A stretch of 11,972 nt of DNA from an uncultured Odoribacter sp. (GTDB lineage Bacteria > Bacteroidota > Bacteroidia > Bacteroidales > Marinifilaceae), in contig CAJKZL010000050.1 in NCBI GenBank assembly GCA_905204385.1, forward strand, positions 1 through 11,972, written 5' to 3'. Position numbers and translations under genes: made by a program. This document shows positions 7,509-11,972 of this stretch, one piece after another (within the stretch, counting starts at the first letter, position 1; every line of letters begins with the position of its first letter). Below the pieces are notes generated by a model. It saw nothing but the letters and a program-made list of their open reading frames with translations, had not been told where the DNA came from and did no database searches.

Positions 7509-7516
7509 TACCTTTG
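7509..7516 (+). promoter_or_regulatory. Candidate -7 box of sigma2 operon
   Basis: TACCTTTG matches TAnnTTTG exactly. Transcription would begin around 7521-7523, leaving only about a dozen bases before the ATG at 7535, with the Shine-Dalgarno at the very 5' end of the mRNA. No TTTG is found at the expected -33 distance, so the promoter may be weak or activator-dependent, or the box may be fortuitous. Confidence 0.45.
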
Positions 7517-7524
7517 CCATGAAT

Positions 7525-7530
7525 AGGAGG
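7525..7530 (+). promoter_or_regulatory. Shine-Dalgarno of sigma2
   Basis: A perfect AGGAGG lies four bases before the ATG at 7535. Such a strong site is unusual in this phylum and makes the start secure. Confidence 0.7.
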
Positions 7531-7534
7531 ATCT

Positions 7535-8089
7535 ATGGAATACACAGAAGAACAATTCGTCATAGGTATCAACCGTAAAGAAAGAAAAGTATTTCACGAA
7601 TTATACCGGAGATTTTACCGTCAACTAGTACACTTTGCCCTAAAATACCTTGGAGATAGCAACCTGGCAGAAGACTGCGTCCAGGAACTATTTGTATCGG
7701 TATGGGAACGGAAAGAAACATTCCTTTCCTACGAACGCTTGCGGAATTTCCTCTATCTTTCCCTCCGGAACGCTTGCCTCGACCTCTTGAAACACCAAAC
7801 CGTCGAAAAAAAATACGCCGATTATTACAAGACCAACGAAACCGGCCCCCTCTGCGAGAACGAAGAAATAATAGGAGAAGAAACCACACGACTGCTGTTC
7901 CGGATAATCGACGGGCTCCCTCCCCGTTGCAAAGAAATCTTCTTACTCTACATGGATGGCAAAAAAAACGAAGAAATTGCCGTTACCCTCGGCATAGCCC
8001 TGGACACCGTAAAAAACCAAAAGAAAAAAGCCATGCAGGTGCTGCGCCAACGGCTGGGCGACTTCTACTTTTTTTTACTTTTCTTATAG
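7535..8089 (+). CDS. ECF sigma-70 family factor (locus 2)
   Basis: This 184-residue ECF sigma is inferred to activate the downstream susC2 operon under control of the FecR encoded 47 bp later. Region 2 covers about residues 20-88 (FHELYRRFYRQLVHFALKYLG, then NLAEDCVQELFVSVWERK and LRNFLYLSLRNACLDLLKH). Region 4 covers about 125-173 (IDGLPPRCKEIFLLYMDG, NEEIAVTLGIALDTVKNQKK), with the canonical LPPRCKEIF and EEIA helix-turn-helix. It therefore fits the typical Bacteroidota FecR-linked ECF pattern better than the sigma of locus 1. The end of the gene is extremely T-rich and encodes FYFFLLFL; a run of eight T there is noted separately. The gene diverges from the locus 1 sigma across a shared spacer. 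Confidence 0.95.
   Translation: MEYTEEQFVIGINRKERKVFHELYRRFYRQLVHFALKYLGDSNLAEDCVQELFVSVWERKETFLSYERLRNFLYLSLRNACLDLLKHQTVEKKYADYYKTNETGPLCENEEIIGEETTRLLFRIIDGLPPRCKEIFLLYMDGKKNEEIAVTLGIALDTVKNQKKKAMQVLRQRLGDFYFFLLFL
8069..8076 (+). repeat. T8 homopolymer near the 3' end of sigma2
   Basis: Eight consecutive T lie five codons before the stop. Gain of one T, in DNA or by RNA polymerase slippage, would bypass the TAG at 8087 and extend the frame to a TGA at 8128-8130, just before the fecR2 start at 8137. The tract is directly visible; any slippage is hypothetical. Confidence 0.6.
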
Positions 8090-8136
8090 CCCTTTTCAAA
8101 TCCTTTGTCGTTATTAATACAAAAAAATGACGACAA

Positions 8137-9303
8137 ATGGATCACATCTCTAAAACAGCCAGGCTATTCGCCCTGCATTTTACAGGTCTCGCGAACGAAA
8201 TGGAAGAACAGGAAATGCAACGCCTGCTTGCTTCCCACCCGGAAGAAAGGCGGCTCTTCCATCGGCTCTGCGAGGACAGTTCATTCAGAGAGCAATATTT
8301 ACAGCAAAACAATTGGGATGTCGAAACAGCAATCCGTCGCTTTGACCGGATAACCGGGAAAAAACACAGCAACATTCGATGGAGGGCACTCCTGCCTTAT
8401 GCAGCAATCCTGGTGATCGGACTACTCCTCGGCGGCTTAAGACTAACGGGCGTATGGCCCGGCGCGGAAACAAATCCGGAAACACCGACAGCCCGGACAG
8501 AAATCATTCCGGGAAGTGCCAAAGCCATCCTGAAATTAGCCGACGGACGACTGCTACACCTCAGCGACACACTTTCCAGCATCTTTGACAGCAACCATCT
8601 AAACATAAATGCCCGCAAAGGAGAACTCACCTACATACCGAAAACAACCGAAAAAAAAGAATACAACGAACTCATCCTGCCACGCGGAAGCGAATACCGG
8701 CTCATCCTTTCCGACGGGACGGCGGTCCGCCTGAATTCCGGCAGCACCCTGCGCTACCCGGTGAGCTTCGACAGGAAAAGCCGGGAAGTCGAACTTACCG
8801 GAGAAGCCTTCTTCGACGTAACCACCGACTCCTTACACCCTTTCTGTGTCAAAACCCGGGGAATCGTGGTAAAAGCCTACGGAACGGCCTTCAACATCAA
8901 CACCCACACCGATGGACACACCTACACTGCATTAGTCCGGGGACGGGTCGGAGTACAGGTAGAAAGCTCCGGGCAGGAATTCTGCATGCGGTCCTCGCAA
9001 CTGGCCGATTTCAGCCATATATGCCAACAATTAGAGATACGCACCACCGACATCACCTCCCACATCGCCTGGACGGAAGGACGCTTCGTTTTCATCAACG
9101 AAACGTTGGAACAAATACTCCACACCCTGGGATTATGGTATGATTTCGATGTGGAATTCCGGCAGGAAACCACCCGTCAATTCCACTTTTCAGGAAGCAT
9201 GAAACGCTATGAAAAAATATCCCGCATACTGGATGCCATCTCCTACACCGTTGGCGTACACATCCGGCAGGAAGGGAAAAAATTAATCGTTGAAAAAAAA
9301 TAA
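8137..9303 (+). CDS. FecR-family anti-sigma factor (locus 2)
   Basis: This 388-residue inner-membrane regulator has a full-size cytoplasmic anti-sigma segment (about residues 1-83, with LANEMEEQEMQRLLASHPEE) and one membrane span at about 84-104 (ALLPYAAILVIGLLLGG). A periplasmic lead-in domain occupies about 110-175 (AILKLADGRLLHLS). The FecR domain covers about 178-275 (ILPRGSEYRLILSDG, TGEAFFDVT, AYGTAFNINTHTDG), and a C-terminal DUF4974/STN-like domain about 317-386 (FINETLEQILHTLGLWYDFDVEF). The Gly249-Thr250 pair is the candidate self-cleavage site. No Shine-Dalgarno precedes the ATG at 8137, in contrast to fecR1. I infer that the protein holds sigma2 in check until the STN domain of the SusC encoded downstream signals ligand. 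The TAA stop overlaps the start of a hairpin. Confidence 0.95.
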   Translation: MDHISKTARLFALHFTGLANEMEEQEMQRLLASHPEERRLFHRLCEDSSFREQYLQQNNWDVETAIRRFDRITGKKHSNIRWRALLPYAAILVIGLLLGGLRLTGVWPGAETNPETPTARTEIIPGSAKAILKLADGRLLHLSDTLSSIFDSNHLNINARKGELTYIPKTTEKKEYNELILPRGSEYRLILSDGTAVRLNSGSTLRYPVSFDRKSREVELTGEAFFDVTTDSLHPFCVKTRGIVVKAYGTAFNINTHTDGHTYTALVRGRVGVQVESSGQEFCMRSSQLADFSHICQQLEIRTTDITSHIAWTEGRFVFINETLEQILHTLGLWYDFDVEFRQETTRQFHFSGSMKRYEKISRILDAISYTVGVHIRQEGKKLIVEKK

Positions 9304-9330
9304 CGGAAAGTGCTGGTAACACTCTCCGTT
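9302..9330 (+). promoter_or_regulatory. Hairpin overlapping the fecR2 stop codon
   Basis: AACGGA pairs with TCCGTT, continued after one A/C mismatch by AGTG with CACT around a 7-base loop. No U-tract follows, so it is not a classical terminator. It may separate regulator and transporter expression, as the locus 1 hairpin might. Confidence 0.5.
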
Positions 9331-9337
9331 AGCGAAA

Positions 9338-9367
9338 GGACAGAGAAATTTGGGATTATCCCTGTCC
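9338..9367 (+). promoter_or_regulatory. Second hairpin upstream of susC2
   Basis: GGACAG (9338-9343) pairs with CTGTCC (9362-9367), and GA/TC add two pairs after an A/C mismatch. An internal GGGA-TTA-TCCC (9352-9362) could form a competing small hairpin. A second TCCGTT (9365-9370) overlaps the 3' arm. It lies 33 bases before the susC2 ATG. Confidence 0.45.
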
Positions 9368-9396
9368 GTTACTATAAATCACATAATAACAAACAA

Positions 9397-9412
9397 ATGT
9401 ATGAAAAAAAAA
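9397..9412 (+). other. Overlapping start codons and A9 tract at susC2
   Basis: Two ATGs lie four bases apart (9397 and 9401), followed by nine A. With nine A the ATG at 9401 opens the transporter frame, and the ATG at 9397 gives a 15-codon frame ending in TAA. With eight A the ATG at 9397 would be the in-frame start instead. The sequence is directly visible; regulatory meaning is conjecture. Confidence 0.5.
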
Positions 9413-11972
9413 TGGAAATGGCCGGGAAATTGTGCGCCCGGTAATCAAAAAATCTTTTTAAGAATGAGATTCTGTGTAGTACTTATGCTCTTCTGCGTCT
9501 TCAACGGGATAGCCGGAAACGTCCGTTCGCAGGAACGGCTGAACCTGGACTTAAAAGATGTCTCCTTAATGACCCTTTTCCAGGAAATACAAAAACAAAC
9601 CGGAGTAGACTTTGTCTACAACGAAGAACAATGCAGGAACTTTGGCAAAGTAAGCATACGGGTTTCCGATGGCACCGTAGAACAAATCCTGCAACAAATT
9701 TTTAAATCGGGCAACCTCACCTACCGCTACGAAAACGGAGTGATTATGGTAAAAGCCTCCGAACCGAGCCTGCCGCAAGTAAAAAAACAAATCGTCAGGG
9801 GAAAAGTAATCGATACGGAAGGCAAACCGTTACCGGGAGTCGCCATCTTCATCAAAGGAACCACTGTCGGAGGCACAACAGATGCAAATGGAAAGTACGA
9901 ACTGACCCTGCCGGAAACGAAAAATACAATACTGATATACACTTTCATTGGCATGAAACCACAGGAAGTGAACTATCAGGGACAGCAGGAAATCAACATC
10001 ACCCTCAGACCACAGGCCACAGAAATGGAAGAAGTGGTTGTAACCGGAATTTTCGAACGCAAAGCGGAAAGCTTTACCGGGTCGGCCGCCACCTATAAAA
10101 CCGAAGACCTGAAAATGATGGGAACACAAAACATCCTGCAAAGTCTCAGAACCCTGGATCCCTCTTTTCACATCACGCCCAACAACGAATTCGGATCAGC
10201 CCCCAACAAACTACCCGATATCGACATCCGGGGAAAATCCAGTATTGTCAACCTGCGGGAAGAATATGAAACCGATCCCAACCAACCGCTGTTCGTCCTC
10301 GATGGTTTCGAAGTTCCCCTGCAAACCATCGTTGACCTCAACATGGAGCGTGTCGCATCGGTAACTATCCTGAAAGATGCTGCCTCCACCGCCATCTATG
10401 GTTCCAGAGCCGCCAATGGCGTCGTCGTCATTGAAACCAAAAAACCTGCACAGGGCAGCTTACGGCTCTCCTATAACGGCAATTTCAGTGTGCAAATGCC
10501 CGATTTGAGCGACTATAACATGATGAATGCCGCAGAAAAACTGGAATTCGAACGACTAACCGGCTATTACTCGTCCAGCAATCAGGAAAACAATTTCTTC
10601 TTACAACGCCTATACAACGAAAGGCTGGGAAGAATACAAAGCGGAGTTGATACCTACTGGCTAAGCGAACCGGTACGTACAGGTTTCTCCCACAAACACA
10701 ACCTCTACGTAGAAGGCGGGGACAATGCCATGCTATACGGCATAGGAGCCAGTTACTCGGGAACAGAAGGAGTGATGAAACAATCCGGCCGGGATGTACT
10801 GAGTTTCAACATCGACCTGCGTTACAGAAAAGGCAAATTCCGTTTCGATAACAAATTTACCCTGGACTACACGGAAGCCGGAAATGCCCCACAAAGCTTC
10901 TCCGTATACGTACAAACCAATCCCTACTACGAAAAAGACTACGAAGGAGCAACCCCAAAATACCTGGAAAGTACGACATTTCCTACTCATGGGATGGACC
11001 CGATCAAAAGGGCAAATCCTTTATACAACGCCAGTTTAAACAACCTGAACGACACCAAAGAATTCGGCGTACGCAACAACTTTCAAATGGAATGGAGGCC
11101 TGCGGACGGTTTGGTGGCACGCGCCCGCATCAGCCTCAACAAATCCAACTACAAAGAAGAAACCTTCAAATCTCCCTTCCATTCGGATTTCGACGAAACT
11201 GAAAAAACCGACAGAGGCTCTTATCGGAAAGCCACCCGCGACCGCTGGTCCTACGACGGAGACGTCACAGTAACCTACGGAAAATTACTGGCCGAAAAAC
11301 ACCAGGTAAACGTGGTGGCCGGATGGAGATACGCTTCCAATTGTTCCATCAACGATGCCTTCACAGCCATTGGTTTTGCCGACGATAAAGTACCCACCCC
11401 TGCTTTTGCCAAACAATACGCCACATCGAGCAAACCTTCGTACAACGAATCCACCTCCCGGAGTACCAGTTTCTACATCAATGGTAACTACTCCTACCGC
11501 AATCGTTATCTTATGGACTTCAACTTCCGGGAAGACGGTTCATCCATATTCGGCGTTAACAAACGCTTCACCGGTAGCTGGTCCTTCGGAATAGCCTGGA
11601 ACATACACAACGAAACTTTCATGGGCGACTGGGCCGATTTACTGAAAATCCGTTTCTCGGTGGGGAAACCCGGCAACCAGAATTTCTCTTCCTATAAATC
11701 CTACACCACTTACATCTACAATGCAAACCTGCAAAACATGTTCGGGATGGGAGCAGAAATATCCGCCTACGGAAATCCCAACCTAAAATGGCAAAAAACA
11801 ATCGATTATAACCTGGGAGCCGACATTTCTCTGTTCAATAATTATCTGCGGATAAATGCCGACGTCTATTACAAAAATACCGATCCCCTGTTGGTCAGTT
11901 CCTCCGTTGCTTCTTCCACCGGACACGATGAATACAACACCAACCTGGGTGCGACCATAACCAAAGGGATTA
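9401..11972 (+). CDS. SusC/RagA-family TonB-dependent transporter with STN domain, 3' end beyond window
   Basis: The frame is open for 857 codons from the ATG at 9401 to the right edge with no stop or frameshift. A basic N-terminus and signal peptide (hydrophobic core about 24-38, likely cleavage near RSQ44) precede an STN domain at about 46-118 (LNLDLKDVSLMTLFQEIQKQ). A carboxypeptidase-regulatory-like domain follows at about 130-205 (VRGKVIDTEGKPLPGV), then EMEEVVVTGIF (208-218). The plug covers about 220-350 (IDIRGKSS, LFVLDGFEV, ILKDAASTAIYGSRAANG), and the rest is barrel, including FNFREDGSS and a SVGKPGNQ motif. It is a paralogue of the SusC of locus 1, with the same architecture but clearly diverged. 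Family members are usually near 1000-1150 residues, so roughly 200-300 residues are missing to the right, where a susD gene is expected. No Shine-Dalgarno is present. Confidence 0.96.
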   Translation, partial: MKKKWKWPGNCAPGNQKIFLRMRFCVVLMLFCVFNGIAGNVRSQERLNLDLKDVSLMTLFQEIQKQTGVDFVYNEEQCRNFGKVSIRVSDGTVEQILQQIFKSGNLTYRYENGVIMVKASEPSLPQVKKQIVRGKVIDTEGKPLPGVAIFIKGTTVGGTTDANGKYELTLPETKNTILIYTFIGMKPQEVNYQGQQEINITLRPQATEMEEVVVTGIFERKAESFTGSAATYKTEDLKMMGTQNILQSLRTLDPSFHITPNNEFGSAPNKLPDIDIRGKSSIVNLREEYETDPNQPLFVLDGFEVPLQTIVDLNMERVASVTILKDAASTAIYGSRAANGVVVIETKKPAQGSLRLSYNGNFSVQMPDLSDYNMMNAAEKLEFERLTGYYSSSNQENNFFLQRLYNERLGRIQSGVDTYWLSEPVRTGFSHKHNLYVEGGDNAMLYGIGASYSGTEGVMKQSGRDVLSFNIDLRYRKGKFRFDNKFTLDYTEAGNAPQSFSVYVQTNPYYEKDYEGATPKYLESTTFPTHGMDPIKRANPLYNASLNNLNDTKEFGVRNNFQMEWRPADGLVARARISLNKSNYKEETFKSPFHSDFDETEKTDRGSYRKATRDRWSYDGDVTVTYGKLLAEKHQVNVVAGWRYASNCSINDAFTAIGFADDKVPTPAFAKQYATSSKPSYNESTSRSTSFYINGNYSYRNRYLMDFNFREDGSSIFGVNKRFTGSWSFGIAWNIHNETFMGDWADLLKIRFSVGKPGNQNFSSYKSYTTYIYNANLQNMFGMGAEISAYGNPNLKWQKTIDYNLGADISLFNNYLRINADVYYKNTDPLLVSSSVASSTGHDEYNTNLGATITKGI

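Larger units (their letters stand above)
7300..7534. other. Divergent regulatory spacer between the two sigma genes
   Basis: This is 235 bp of AT-rich DNA with no convincing gene. It must carry the promoters for both regulator operons, and Bacteroidota-type promoter boxes are visible on both strands (described separately). No clear long inverted repeat that would be a shared operator was found by eye. Confidence 0.7.

Noticed and set aside
7300..7534. tRNA, small RNA gene, phage attachment site or CRISPR repeat in the divergent spacer
   Set aside because: No cloverleaf, repeated units or long direct repeats were seen; only promoter-like boxes can be supported.
7569..7889. Antisense Arg/Gly-rich frame opposite sigma2
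   Set aside because: Low-complexity product explained by reading the reverse strand of a conserved sigma gene.

Overview
The window looks like chromosomal DNA from a member of the Bacteroidota, most likely a gut Bacteroidales. The family is a guess: the SusC paralogues resemble those I associate with Odoribacteraceae such as Butyricimonas or Odoribacter, and I cannot verify this. The evidence for the phylum is two SusC-type TonB-dependent transporters that carry an N-terminal STN signalling domain, a SusD-type lipoprotein, two ECF sigma/FecR anti-sigma pairs, and candidate promoter boxes of the TAnnTTTG type.

The layout is two back-to-back loci of the same kind that diverge from a 235-bp spacer (7300-7534). 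Locus 1 runs leftward: ECF sigma (7299-6727), FecR anti-sigma with one membrane span (6609-5560), SusC-like transporter (5469-2092), SusD-like lipoprotein (2004-508), and a DUF4843-type lipoprotein that runs off the left edge (502-1). Locus 2 runs rightward: ECF sigma (7535-8089), FecR (8137-9303), and a SusC-like transporter that runs off the right edge (9401-11972). Its susD partner presumably lies beyond the window.

In the established model for these families, the SusC barrel and its SusD lid bind and import a ligand across the outer membrane, powered by TonB. The periplasmic STN domain of SusC reports occupancy to the C-terminal periplasmic domain of FecR. FecR then releases or activates the ECF sigma, which turns on the susCD genes. 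Each locus carries its own complete signalling relay. No glycoside hydrolase, sulfatase, peptidase or other degradative enzyme is visible, so the substrates (glycan, peptide, metal chelate) cannot be assigned.

The system type is known. The most interesting details are these: FecR1 has a much shorter cytoplasmic anti-sigma segment than FecR2, and its sigma partner has an unusual region 4; FecR C-termini and SusC STN domains share visible sequence spacing; hairpins lie between fecR and susC in both loci, with a possible alternative pairing in locus 2; and there are homopolymer tracts at the end of sigma2 and at the start of susC2. No tRNA, rRNA, CRISPR array, insertion sequence or gene-free stretch above 300 bases was found.
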